NCBI GenBank assembly: GCA_002314445.1 | Contig: DCFX01000098.1 | Span: 1-5,418, forward strand | Length of the DNA stretch: 5,418 nt | Origin: Treponema sp. UBA1793 | Lineage (GTDB): Bacteria > Spirochaetota > Spirochaetia > Treponematales > Treponemataceae | Direction: 5' to 3' | Part shown: positions 1 to 5,161 of the stretch, piece by piece | How positions within the stretch are numbered: the stretch's first letter is position 1 | Layout: each line of letters opens with the position of its first letter | The notes under the pieces: model-generated | The model's database searches: none | What the model was told of the DNA's origin: nothing | What the model saw: only the letters and a program-made list of their open reading frames with translations | Translations under genes and position numbers: made by a program

Positions 1-1
1 T

Positions 2-163
2 CCACAAGAATCCCGGAAGAGCCATAATTTTTTCTTGGGAAAAAAAATTAAAAATTCAAAGGGAGAGGATTTTTATCAAATATTAGAAAATAATAATATC
101 AAAAATGGTTTTTTATTAGCTAAAGAAGATAAAGATATTGATATACTAGATGAATTTGAGTGA
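2..163 (+). CDS. 3' end of an unrecognised gene (partial)
   Basis: An open frame enters from the left edge and stops at TGA 161-163, giving 53 residues of a C-terminus. The tail is polar and rich in Lys, Asn, Asp and Glu, and ends in an acidic stretch, DIDILDEFE. Its AT-rich codons match the following hicAB pair rather than the GC-richer genes further right. No motif allows a family assignment. The stop lies 6 bases before the first arm of a candidate attC site, the usual position of a gene in an integron cassette, so this may be the gene of the preceding cassette. The true start lies outside the window, and the first few residues could be affected if the frame changes upstream. Confidence 0.5.
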   Translation, partial: PQESRKSHNFFLGKKIKNSKGEDFYQILENNNIKNGFLLAKEDKDIDILDEFE

Positions 164-169
164 AATTCA

Positions 170-230
170 GTCTAACGACTGTTTTCCGGTGGCAGTACCT
201 TGTGCAGGGGCAGTATATTTTATGTTAGAA
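170..230 (+). other. Candidate integron attC recombination site
   Basis: The outer arms are GTCTAAC (170-176) and GTTAGAA (224-230), which fit the R'' (RYYYAAC) and R' (GTTRRRY, one mismatch at the last base) core sites of attC. TCTAAC and GTTAGA are perfectly complementary, and the 61-base length suits short attC sites. The site lies between the stop of one gene and the promoter of the next. The inner L''/L' pair is not obvious, so support rests on the outer arms, the position and the second attC-like arm at 956. There is also an internal direct repeat GGCAGTA (191-197 and 209-215). Confidence 0.45.
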
Positions 231-324
231 GGACCCTCCGGGCGGGAAAGATAGTAAATCATTATGGTGCAATAAAATAAAATGCATTATGTTTACGATA
301 TTTTTGAGAAGAATGATTTATTTC

Positions 325-353
325 TTGACATTGGTACTAATATATAGTACTAT
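325..353 (+). promoter_or_regulatory. hicAB promoter
   Basis: A perfect -35 TTGACA (325-330) is followed after 17 bases by TACTAT (348-353), a fair -10. Transcription would then start near 360, inside the annotated hicA start region, so the message would be leaderless or nearly so. No Shine-Dalgarno sequence precedes ATG 354, which fits. An alternative -10, TATATA at 341-346, would need a weaker -35. Confidence 0.6.
334..350. promoter_or_regulatory. Palindromic operator in the hicAB promoter
   Basis: GTACTA (334-339) and TAGTAC (345-350) form a perfect 6-bp inverted repeat around a 5-bp ATATA centre, lying in the -35/-10 spacer and touching the -10. HicB antitoxins with a C-terminal ribbon-helix-helix domain bind such palindromes and repress their own operon. 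That HicB binds here is inferred. Confidence 0.55.
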
Positions 354-614
354 ATGAATGTGAACACAAAGAATAGAAAAACTCTTGAAAATATTTATAA
401 ATTGCCTGTTCCGAATAATATATTATGGTCTGATATCGAAAATTTGTTTATATCACTTGGAGCGGAAATATCAGAAGGCGCAGGAGCTCGCATTCGTGTG
501 AAGTTAAATGGGGTGCGTGCCGTTTTTCATAGACCACACCCGGAGCGCGTAACAGATAAAGGAGCTGTGAATTCAGTTAAGCGATTTTTAGAGAACGCGG
601 GGGTAGAAATATGA
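354..614 (+). CDS. hicA: HicA-type toxin, mRNA interferase
   Basis: This is an 86-residue small basic protein. Known HicA toxins have a dsRBD-like fold and cleave mRNA and tmRNA, which stops translation until HicB neutralises them. The alignment-defining parts are visible: NRKTLE near the start, then a W(S/K)DIE-LF--LGAE helix and strand (about residues 25-38), and VFHRPHPE with DKGAV (about 57-71), typical of the longer HicA subgroup. The subgroup usually has GSR before the central strand, but here it is GAR (about residues 44-46), so activity is not certain. ATG 354 is used, though GTG 360 is a good alternative because the promoter predicts a start near there. The stop overlaps the hicB start by 4 bases, implying translational coupling. 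The own promoter and AT-rich codons suit a horizontally moved cassette. Confidence 0.85.
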   Translation: MNVNTKNRKTLENIYKLPVPNNILWSDIENLFISLGAEISEGAGARIRVKLNGVRAVFHRPHPERVTDKGAVNSVKRFLENAGVEI

Positions 615-946
615 TGGAATATAAAGGATATATCGGTATTGTAGAGTTTGATGCTGAATCGAAAATATTTCATGGAGATGTAGTCAACACAAGAGACGTA
701 ATAACGTTTGAAGGAACTACTGTAGATGAAATAGAAAATGCATTTACTGAATCAGTAGATGATTATATAAATTGGTGTAAAGCAGAAGGAGTTGAACCAG
801 AAAGGCCATATTCTGGTAAGTTTAATCTGAGATTGTCACCAGAATTGCATAAAGAAGTAGCAGTTACAGCAAAAAAAATGAAAATATCAATTAATAATTT
901 TGTTGAAAAAGCACTCAAGGATGAACTTGCAACAGTGAATTATTAA
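611..946 (+). CDS. hicB: HicB-type antitoxin with ribbon-helix-helix domain
   Basis: This 111-residue protein has two parts. Residues 1 to about 65 match the degenerate RNase-H-like HicB fold that binds and blocks HicA (YKGYIGIVEFDAESKIFHGDV, then a TFEG-T-DEIE-AF helix). Residues about 70-107 form a ribbon-helix-helix DNA-binding domain (FNLRLSPELHKEVA, then an ISINNFVEKAL helix). It should neutralise HicA and repress the operon at the palindrome at 334-350. ATG 611 overlaps the hicA stop (ATGA), and ATG 614 follows directly, so either could start translation. G-rich sequence near 599-604 may act as a weak ribosome binding site. The toxin-first order is typical of hicAB. The stop lies 9 bases before an attC-like arm. 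Confidence 0.9.
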   Translation: MMEYKGYIGIVEFDAESKIFHGDVVNTRDVITFEGTTVDEIENAFTESVDDYINWCKAEGVEPERPYSGKFNLRLSPELHKEVAVTAKKMKISINNFVEKALKDELATVNY

Positions 947-1161
947 GCAAAATTCTTCTAACAAACGCTTCAACCTGATAATTCTTTTGTTACATTTTGT
1001 GCTAATCGCTGCGCTCTCTACGTATAAACCGCGCCAATCGCTTTGTAACCGGAATTACAGGTAAGAAAATATTAGACGGTTGCCTGCGGCGCGGAGAATA
1101 GTTGTACACTTTAATGATTATGGAAATGATAATAGTAAAGCTGTGCAACATGGTATTGCGG
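947..1161. other. Non-coding gap between hicB and the cobW-type gene
   Basis: Apart from the attC-like sequence, nothing convincing is seen. Composition changes here from AT-rich to mixed. A short plus-strand open stretch (1006-1101) has no start or ribosome binding site. Minus-strand readings continue into the antisense of the cobW-type gene and look spurious. No terminator with a T-run follows hicB. Confidence 0.5.
956..1077 (+). other. Degenerate attC-like sequence after hicB
   Basis: TTCTAACAAACGCTTCAA (956-973) closely resembles the left side of an attC: R'' (TTCTAAC), spacer AAACGC, then an L''-like box. The AACAAACGC core also occurs in Vibrio-type attC sites. Beyond it, CCTG and TAATTC (974-984, one extra A) pair with GAATTACAGG (1052-1061), and GTTAC (989-993) pairs with GTAAC (1045-1049), giving a broken hairpin. 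The right core is poor: ATTAGAC (1071-1077) or GTAAGAA (1061-1067) instead of GTTAGRY. The right boundary is therefore uncertain, and the site may be decayed or end the array. Confidence 0.4.
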
Positions 1162-1190
1162 TTGACACAGAGAAAGTGGATGTATACAAT
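1162..1190 (+). promoter_or_regulatory. Promoter of the cobW-type gene
   Basis: TTGACA (1162-1167), a 17-base spacer and TACAAT (1185-1190) make a near-consensus sigma70-type promoter. Transcription should start near 1197, leaving a leader of about 34 bases before ATG 1231. Confidence 0.7.
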
Positions 1191-1222
1191 ATGCAAGTAA
1201 GTTGCAAATAGCATATTGTATA
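1183..1222. promoter_or_regulatory. 12-bp inverted repeat over the cobW promoter, likely operator
   Basis: The arms 1183-1194 (TATACAATATGC) and 1211-1222 are perfectly complementary, with a 16-base spacer. The left arm contains the -10 box and lies upstream of the predicted start point, so the mRNA would not carry both arms; this favours a DNA operator over an RNA hairpin. A nested dyad, TGCAA (1192-1196) and TTGCA (1202-1206), overlaps it. COG0523 genes are often repressed by zinc sensors of the Zur type, but the sequence is not a recognised Zur box and the regulator is unknown. Confidence 0.55.
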
Positions 1223-1230
1223 GAGATACT

Positions 1231-2355
1231 ATGAAAAAAACAAATAAAATACCGGTAGTCCTTATAACAGGATATCTCGGTTCGGGAAAGACAACGCTGC
1301 TTAATGAACTGCTCCGCAAAGAAACGCGGAAAATTGCGCTGATTGTAAACGATATGGGAAGCATCAATGTTGATGCGGAACTGTTAAAGAAAAACGGTGC
1401 AGCTGTCGCACAGGCACAGATGGTGGAAATGCAGAACGGATGTATCTGCTGTACGCTCCGCGATGAATTCATTACGCAGCTGGAAAAGCTTTCAACGGAT
1501 AATTCCGTTGATGCCGTGTTCGTCGAGGCTTCCGGCATCAGTGATCCGGGGGCAATTGCCGCGGCATTCCTTGATTATACGGAACATGAAGAGGCGAATG
1601 TTTATCTGAATGCAATTGTTACCGTTGTTGACGGAGACAGAATATACCATGAATTTCTTTCCGAACTGCAGGATTACGATGAAGCGGCGGAAGACAATGA
1701 AACCGACCCTGAAATAACGACGCTGATTGTTGATCAGATGGAATTCTGCAATTACATAGTGCTTAATAAATGCGATCTGCTCACAAAAAAACAGATAGAA
1801 GAAGTGCGCAGCGTAATAAGAATGTTCCAGCATAAAGCGGAAATCATAGAATCAATTAACGGTAAGATAGAGCCGGAACGTATTCTGGCAGATACGGAGT
1901 TCAATTATGATTCGGTCGACTCATCTTCTGCCATTCAGAAAGCATACGACAGCCTTACCAACCGGGAACGGACATGCACCGACGAATACGGTATTTCGTC
2001 GTTTGTATTTGAGCAACGCGCGCCGTTCAACCGTGAAAAATTTCTGGCATTCCTGCATGACGACTATCCGGAGAGCCTTATCCGCGCAAAAGGATATATG
2101 TGGTTTTCCGATTCTGACAGAGACATGCAGCTGTTTGAACAGGCGGGACGTAACTGTTCAGTGTCCGAAATTTCATGCTGGGTCGCGTCGCTCGACAAAG
2201 AGGAGCAGCAGAATGTGCTTGAAAATAATCCCGACATACGGGAAACGTGGGACGGGCAATACGGCGACCGTATGAACCAGCTTGTATTTATAGGGAAAGA
2301 ATATGACGAGAAGAAGATACGGTCGCAGCTTACGGCCTGTCTGGAAAATATATAG
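1231..2355 (+). CDS. COG0523/CobW-family GTPase, putative metallochaperone
   Basis: This 374-residue P-loop G3E GTPase is in the usual size range of the family. Visible motifs are Walker A GYLGSGKTT (14-22), the metal-binding CxCC as GCICCTLR (70-77, ligands C71, C73, C74), the ESG-type motif EASGISDP (from 99) and the guanine-specificity motif NKCD (179-182). From about residue 250 a CobW_C domain follows, with GISSFVF, LIRAKGYMWF and a terminal QLVFIG segment as in the ZagA/YciC/ZigA type. Such proteins use GTP hydrolysis to deliver zinc or other metals to client enzymes in the cytoplasm, often under metal starvation. No His-rich linker is present. A TTG at 1216 extends the frame by five residues but lies in the inverted repeat; ATG 1231 with AGAG at 1222-1225 is preferred. 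The exact metal and client cannot be read from sequence. Confidence 0.9.
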   Translation: MKKTNKIPVVLITGYLGSGKTTLLNELLRKETRKIALIVNDMGSINVDAELLKKNGAAVAQAQMVEMQNGCICCTLRDEFITQLEKLSTDNSVDAVFVEASGISDPGAIAAAFLDYTEHEEANVYLNAIVTVVDGDRIYHEFLSELQDYDEAAEDNETDPEITTLIVDQMEFCNYIVLNKCDLLTKKQIEEVRSVIRMFQHKAEIIESINGKIEPERILADTEFNYDSVDSSSAIQKAYDSLTNRERTCTDEYGISSFVFEQRAPFNREKFLAFLHDDYPESLIRAKGYMWFSDSDRDMQLFEQAGRNCSVSEISCWVASLDKEEQQNVLENNPDIRETWDGQYGDRMNQLVFIGKEYDEKKIRSQLTACLENI

Positions 2356-2388
2356 AGACATTATGTCAGCGATTCGGTAAAATTAAAA

Positions 2389-2394
2389 AAGGAG
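2389..2394 (+). promoter_or_regulatory. Strong ribosome binding site of the secreted protein gene
   Basis: AAGGAG lies 6 bases before ATG 2401. No promoter is evident in the 45-base gap after the cobW-type gene, so this site probably works on a shared message. Confidence 0.7.
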
Positions 2395-2400
2395 TTATTT

Positions 2401-2805
2401 ATGAAAAAAATACTTGCATTACTTGCTGTTTTAGCACTTGGAACATTTGCTTTTGCAGACGATTCTATGATATTCAAAGTTGAAGGACCGGAAAAAAGTT
2501 ATAATCAGATCCGCATTGAAAACGAGACTTCACAGGCCGGTTTTGACTGCAGACTTGTTACTCTTGAACTTGAAAAGGACGGCACGTATAAAAATACTGG
2601 TGTGTACGGAACGTATAACCTTAAAGAGTCCGGAGACGGTGATTCCAACAGCGGCAGTGTTGAACGGAAATCATATATAGGAATAGAAATGCCCAAAGAT
2701 TTTCCCGGGAGTGTAACGTTCGAAATTGAATATAAGGACTATCCGTTTTATGATGTCATAATCATACACTTGAAGGATGGTGTATCGGAGTTTAAAGAAC
2801 TCTGA
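2401..2805 (+). CDS. Small secreted protein of unknown function
   Basis: This 134-residue protein starts with a clear type I signal peptide: MKK, a Leu/Ala-rich core, and cleavage expected after AFA (residue 19) before DD. No lipobox is present, so a soluble periplasmic protein is expected. The mature part of about 115 residues is acidic and rich in alternating hydrophobic and polar stretches (for example SVTFEIEY), suggesting a small beta-sandwich. It has one Cys (in GFDCRLV) and one His, so no evident metal site. I do not recognise the family. It lies 45 bases after the cobW-type gene with its own strong ribosome binding site, before a shared terminator, so it is probably in the same operon and may respond to the same signal. 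A role in metal homeostasis would be guilt by association only. Confidence 0.8.
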   Translation: MKKILALLAVLALGTFAFADDSMIFKVEGPEKSYNQIRIENETSQAGFDCRLVTLELEKDGTYKNTGVYGTYNLKESGDGDSNSGSVERKSYIGIEMPKDFPGSVTFEIEYKDYPFYDVIIIHLKDGVSEFKEL

Positions 2806-2833
2806 TATACAAATGCGTAGTTTTTGAAAAACG

Positions 2834-2870
2834 GAGGCTGTCCATTATAGGACAGCCTCTATTCTTTTTT
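2834..2870. terminator. Bidirectional intrinsic terminator
   Basis: A perfect 10-bp stem, GAGGCTGTCC (2834-2843) with its complement (2850-2859), has a 6-base loop and is followed on the plus strand by TATTCTTTTTT (2860-2870). On the minus strand the stem is followed by CGTTTTTCAAAAA. It lies between convergent genes and should end both. Confidence 0.9.
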
Positions 2871-3312
2871 ACTGATTTCTTCTATATATAAGCAGTTCCG
2901 TGCAGATACCTGCGGCCAGTACAGCACATGATGTTATTGCAGTATTCCGCCAGAAGTTCCGGCTCCGTTCAATTCCCTGCCGTGCGGCTGCTGTTTTTCG
3001 CCGTTCGCTTTCCGCCTGCAGTTCGTACTCCTTCCTCTGTACTTCAAGTGCTTCTGCTACCGTTTCGTCGATAATTCCGTCAATCTGTGCCAGCTGTTCC
3101 GGTGTTACCTGCAGCATCAGACTGTTTTTGTCCGGTACCGGTACTGCTTTCTGAACCGGCAGTTCCTGCATGCCTGCAGTCTGTACTGAGCAGTGCGCGG
3201 ATGCGCTCTTTCCCTTTTCCGGCTGCGCGCTGTATAGCTGCATCTGTGCGGGAAGTCCGGCTGCCAGGCACAGTACTGCCCGCAGCATCATACTGTTTTT
3301 CCTCTGTTTCAT
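2869..3312 (-). CDS. Small envelope protein, signal-like N-terminus and C-terminal anchor, spanin-like
   Basis: The gene encodes 147 residues from ATG 3312, chosen because a perfect AGGAGG lies 6 bases upstream; the frame is open further up to 3399 but that part is very basic and lacks a site. Residues 8-29 form a hydrophobic signal-like segment (LRAVLCLAAGLPA, ending YSA). Residues about 65-118 are a charged, helical, probably coiled-coil stretch (EALEVQRKEYELQAESERRKT), and residues 124-143 are a membrane helix ended by YRRNQ. An export signal, periplasmic helix and C-terminal anchor is the layout of unimolecular spanins, which join inner and outer membranes in phage lysis, but Cys15 lacks a good lipobox (AVLC), so lipidation is doubtful. 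It is the third gene behind an NlpC/P60 peptidase and a holin-like gene. Its first 233 bases overlap the holin-like frame in another phase. Confidence 0.65.
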   Translation of the reverse strand: MKQRKNSMMLRAVLCLAAGLPAQMQLYSAQPEKGKSASAHCSVQTAGMQELPVQKAVPVPDKNSLMLQVTPEQLAQIDGIIDETVAEALEVQRKEYELQAESERRKTAAARQGIERSRNFWRNTAITSCAVLAAGICTELLIYRRNQ

Positions 3313-3598
3313 ACGTTTCCTCCTCTTCTTGTTTTGCCAGCGGTTCTGTACGGCTGCCCGGTTTTCGGGCAGCCGTGGCAGCCGAATAGATGTCTGCAAG
3401 CCGTACGCCGCCTGCCGCGCAGAGAACGGTAATCATTACAGACTGCCATACGCTTTCGCTTACTATGTGATGTTTAAGCAGCACTGTTGTGAACATAAGG
3501 CAGAACGTTTTAAATCCCAGCAGTTTTGCTATAAGCATGACTGCCCGTTTTGCAAGATACGTGAAAATGTCAGCGAAGCTTTTATCGTACATGCTCAT
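3080..3598 (-). CDS. Holin-like membrane protein with an overprinted tail
   Basis: The protein has 172 residues from ATG 3598. This start overlaps the peptidase stop as ATGA, has GGAG 7 bases upstream, and implies translational coupling; GTG 3604 and ATG 3592 are alternatives. Two hydrophobic segments (about 20-41 and 50-70) are joined by a short polar turn (KHHIVSESVW), followed by a charged cytoplasmic-type region with an EEEE stretch. Size, topology and position after a signal-less peptidase suggest a holin, but no holin family is recognised. From residue 96 the frame runs through the first 233 bases of the next gene in another phase. That tail (96-172) is low-complexity Gly/Ser/Thr/Ala, as expected of an out-of-phase reading, so functional information may lie mostly in the first 95 residues. 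Confidence 0.6.
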   Translation of the reverse strand: MSMYDKSFADIFTYLAKRAVMLIAKLLGFKTFCLMFTTVLLKHHIVSESVWQSVMITVLCAAGGVRLADIYSAATAARKPGSRTEPLAKQEEEETYETEEKQYDAAGSTVPGSRTSRTDAAIQRAAGKGKERIRALLSTDCRHAGTAGSESSTGTGQKQSDAAGNTGTAGTD

Positions 3599-4053
3599 CT
3601 CCACGCTCCCGTGCGCAGCGATTGCTGCACCATACGGAAGGACGGATACATTGTCCTGAGTTCTTCGTACGAACGTATTGTCCCCTTTTGTCCCGGTTCT
3701 GCGCTTGAGACGTTCATATAAAAGTCGTCTCCTGTTCTTCCCGAAACGTGTACAGCCCTTCCTGCGCGGTTAAGAAAGAAGACGGCACAGAGTGCGTCGT
3801 CGTTATCCTTCATTTCCGTAAAGTACAGCTTGTGCAGCGTATCGGCTGTCTCGTCTTTATCCGTTCCGTACAGTATGTTGAGTGCGGTACAGACGGAGCC
3901 GGAACAATCGCATCCCGAAGGCGAACTTCCTCCCCATACATACGGCGTACCGTTAAAGCATGCAAGCAGATCCCGGTATATATCCGCATCCGGTGCTGCT
4001 GCCCGTCTCATCATATCTCTGATTGTTTTCATGTGAGTTAGTGAATCATTCAT
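3595..4053 (-). CDS. NlpC/P60-type cysteine peptidase, endolysin-like
   Basis: The protein has 152 residues from ATG 4053, chosen for GGGAGA located 8 bases upstream; an upstream extension to 4122 lies in the hairpin-flanking sequence and lacks a site. The NlpC/P60 signature is clear: YVWGGSSPSGCDCSGSV (38-54) with catalytic Cys50, His102 in the GRAVHVSG strand, and Asn114 in FYMNVSS in the place of the third polar residue. The family cuts peptide stems of peptidoglycan, usually between D-Glu and a diamino acid. There is no signal peptide or cell-wall-binding domain, so the enzyme needs help to reach the wall, which fits a phage-type endolysin released by the overlapping holin-like gene downstream. 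The Cys-rich motif (C48, C50, C55) is unusual. A role in cell-wall remodelling of the host is also possible. Confidence 0.8.
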   Translation of the reverse strand: MNDSLTHMKTIRDMMRRAAAPDADIYRDLLACFNGTPYVWGGSSPSGCDCSGSVCTALNILYGTDKDETADTLHKLYFTEMKDNDDALCAVFFLNRAGRAVHVSGRTGDDFYMNVSSAEPGQKGTIRSYEELRTMYPSFRMVQQSLRTGAWR

Positions 4054-4091
4054 ACTATCGTCTCCCTGTGCAGAATGCCGGCCGGCTCTGG

Positions 4092-4301
4092 TGCACACCC
4101 GGAAAGGTACTGCCATATGCACATACCCGGGAGATGAGGTTTCCCCCCTGAAAACAGGGGGGAAACCTCATCTCCCGGCGGCTTTGCGCTGTGCTATCTT
4201 TTACATCGACAGGCACCCGGAAACGCTGCGTTGCAGTGCGGGAGCCGCATAAAACAGATGTGCACCGGAAACAGGACACCGCGGGTCTTATTCCGGTGTG
4301 C
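4092..4301. repeat. Dispersed CCGGAA(A) motif, four copies
   Basis: TGCACACCCGGAAA (4092-4105), GCACCCGGAAAC (4213-4224) and TGCACCGGAAAC (4261-4272) are direct copies, and TTCCGGTGTGC (4291-4301) is inverted. The last two form an 8-bp dyad (CACCGGAA and TTCCGGTG) with a 20-base spacer. The copies flank the large hairpin and may be protein-binding sites, possibly for the HU-like product; that link is inferred. Confidence 0.5.
4127..4178. repeat. Perfect 24-bp hairpin with AAAA loop
   Basis: Arms 4127-4150 and 4155-4178 are complementary at all 24 positions and enclose AAAA (4151-4154). The outer part is CCGGGAGATGAGG and the inner part has a run of six C pairing with six G. No T-run follows on either strand, so it is not an ordinary intrinsic terminator. 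On the lysis-operon message it could lie in the 5' leader, 73 bases before ATG 4053. Possible roles are a mobile palindromic element, an RNase III substrate, a recombination or replication site, or a transcription insulator; the sequence does not choose among them. Confidence 0.85.
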
Positions 4302-4306
4302 GGGAG
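4302..4306 (+). promoter_or_regulatory. Ribosome binding site of the HU-like gene
   Basis: GGGAG ends 10 bases before ATG 4317, a slightly long but workable spacing. It supports ATG 4317 as start. Confidence 0.55.
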
Positions 4307-4316
4307 ATAAACGAAT

Positions 4317-5078
4317 ATGTTACAGGTTTTTACAAGGAAAAATTATCTGGCTAAAGACGACAAGAAGCCGTATTTTATCTGCAGCCGCACCATGAACATA
4401 ATGGATGAGGATATGCTTATAAAGAAGATGCGGGAATACAATTCGACTATTACCGAAGCCGATATGCGTGCCGTACTTTCCGTTCTGCGTATAATTGTGC
4501 TGCGGTCTGCAGGGCAGGGGTATACGGTACAGGTACCTTTCGGGACGGTATGGGCGGTTGCAGGCGGCTCGTGTCAGACAATCGACGAAACATACAGTCC
4601 TGGCGGAAAAGGAAATGACCATACACTGAACATCCATTTCCGCAGTACAAAGTCAGTCCGGACAGAGCTGTTATCCTCCGCAGAGATTGAACGTGTAAGT
4701 TCCGTGTTCGTTCAGGTTCCGAAGATTGAAGGGGCTTTTTATCTTGATGTAAACGGGAATGAACTCCCCGTGGTCAAACGTAACGAGCAGGGCGATGAAA
4801 TTTCTGCTGCAACGCTCAAAAGCGGCGATACTCTGCGCATAAAGGGAGAATATCTGAAGATCGATGCCGCAGATGAGAAGCAGGGGGTATTCCTGAACGA
4901 TATCGCTTCGGAGAAAAAGATTCGTCTGGGGAAGTACACGAGGAACGGTGAAGTAATAGTGGACAGTACGATTCCAGCAGACGCAGCAGCCGGGACGTAT
5001 GAGGTGGAGCTTGTAACGCAGCCGGGAGTCGACCGGTACGACCATGCTGTTAGTCCTGACCGGGTTATCATCGGGTAA
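4317..5078 (+). CDS. HU-like DNA-binding protein with C-terminal DUF4469/Ig-like domain
   Basis: This 253-residue protein has two domains. Residues about 20-125 resemble the HU/IHF-like DNA-binding domain (HU-DNA_bdg type) of Bacteroidota and Treponema: two helices with MDEDMLIKKMREYNSTITEADMRAVL-type spacing, a VQVPFGTVW strand, and a basic HTLNIHFRSTKSVR strand. Residues about 165-253 match a DUF4469-like Ig-like domain: LKSGDTLRIKGEYLKIDAADEKQGVFL, then a TIPADAAAGTYEVEL strand. HU-type proteins bend or bridge DNA; the role of this fused form is unknown. No signal peptide or membrane helix is seen. It is transcribed away from a lysis-like operon and ends at its own strong terminator. In Bacteroidales, HU-like proteins of this sort are often encoded beside an N-acetylmuramoyl-L-alanine amidase, so pairing with a wall hydrolase recurs. 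It could be a phage or integrated-element protein. Confidence 0.8.
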   Translation: MLQVFTRKNYLAKDDKKPYFICSRTMNIMDEDMLIKKMREYNSTITEADMRAVLSVLRIIVLRSAGQGYTVQVPFGTVWAVAGGSCQTIDETYSPGGKGNDHTLNIHFRSTKSVRTELLSSAEIERVSSVFVQVPKIEGAFYLDVNGNELPVVKRNEQGDEISAATLKSGDTLRIKGEYLKIDAADEKQGVFLNDIASEKKIRLGKYTRNGEVIVDSTIPADAAAGTYEVELVTQPGVDRYDHAVSPDRVIIG

Positions 5079-5104
5079 TACACATATATTGTAAGAATTG
5101 CTGT

Positions 5105-5139
5105 AAGGCCGGTTCCTGTCTGAGGAGCCGGCCTTTTTT
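5105..5139 (+). terminator. Strong intrinsic terminator
   Basis: A 12-bp stem with one G-T pair (AAGGCCGGTTCC at 5105-5116 with 5124-5135) has a 7-base loop and ends in TTTTTT. It lies 27 bases after the HU-like stop and should end that transcript. Confidence 0.92.
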
Positions 5140-5161
5140 GTATTTTTTAAGGAATAAAAAA

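Larger units (their letters stand above)
4054..4316. other. Divergent intergenic region
   Basis: These 263 bases separate the minus-strand lysis-like genes from the plus-strand HU-like gene and should hold both promoters, but I see no convincing -35/-10 pair on either strand. The region carries a large perfect hairpin, four CCGGAA(A) motifs, a direct repeat TGCGGGAG (4237-4244 and 4299-4306) and the HU-like gene's ribosome binding site. The density of dyads suggests regulation or a DNA-processing site. Confidence 0.6.

Noticed and set aside
170..230. Terminator after the first partial gene
   Set aside because: No strong GC stem and no T-run; the paired arms fit attC better.
1216..1230. TTG start five codons upstream for the cobW-type gene
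   Set aside because: It sits in the right arm of the inverted repeat, has no ribosome binding site, and ATG 1231 fits the usual N-terminus.
1002..1538. Minus-strand gene opposite the start of the cobW-type gene
   Set aside because: Most of it is the antisense of a well-supported GTPase, and the translation has no recognisable features.
3170..3721. Plus-strand frames opposite the lysis-like genes
   Set aside because: They are Cys/Ser-rich antisense readings without starts or motifs; the minus-strand genes have ribosome binding sites, recognisable domains or membrane segments.
4127..4178. Spirochaete-type telomere resolution site
   Set aside because: Such sites are symmetrical through the centre. 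Here the AAAA centre is not self-complementary, and nothing suggests a linear replicon.
4127..4178. Intrinsic terminator for either divergent gene
   Set aside because: It lies upstream of both genes and has no T-run on either strand.
4258..4392. A 44-codon plus-strand frame overlapping the HU-like start
   Set aside because: The ribosome binding site is too distant, the frame runs out of phase through a real gene, and its composition is unremarkable.
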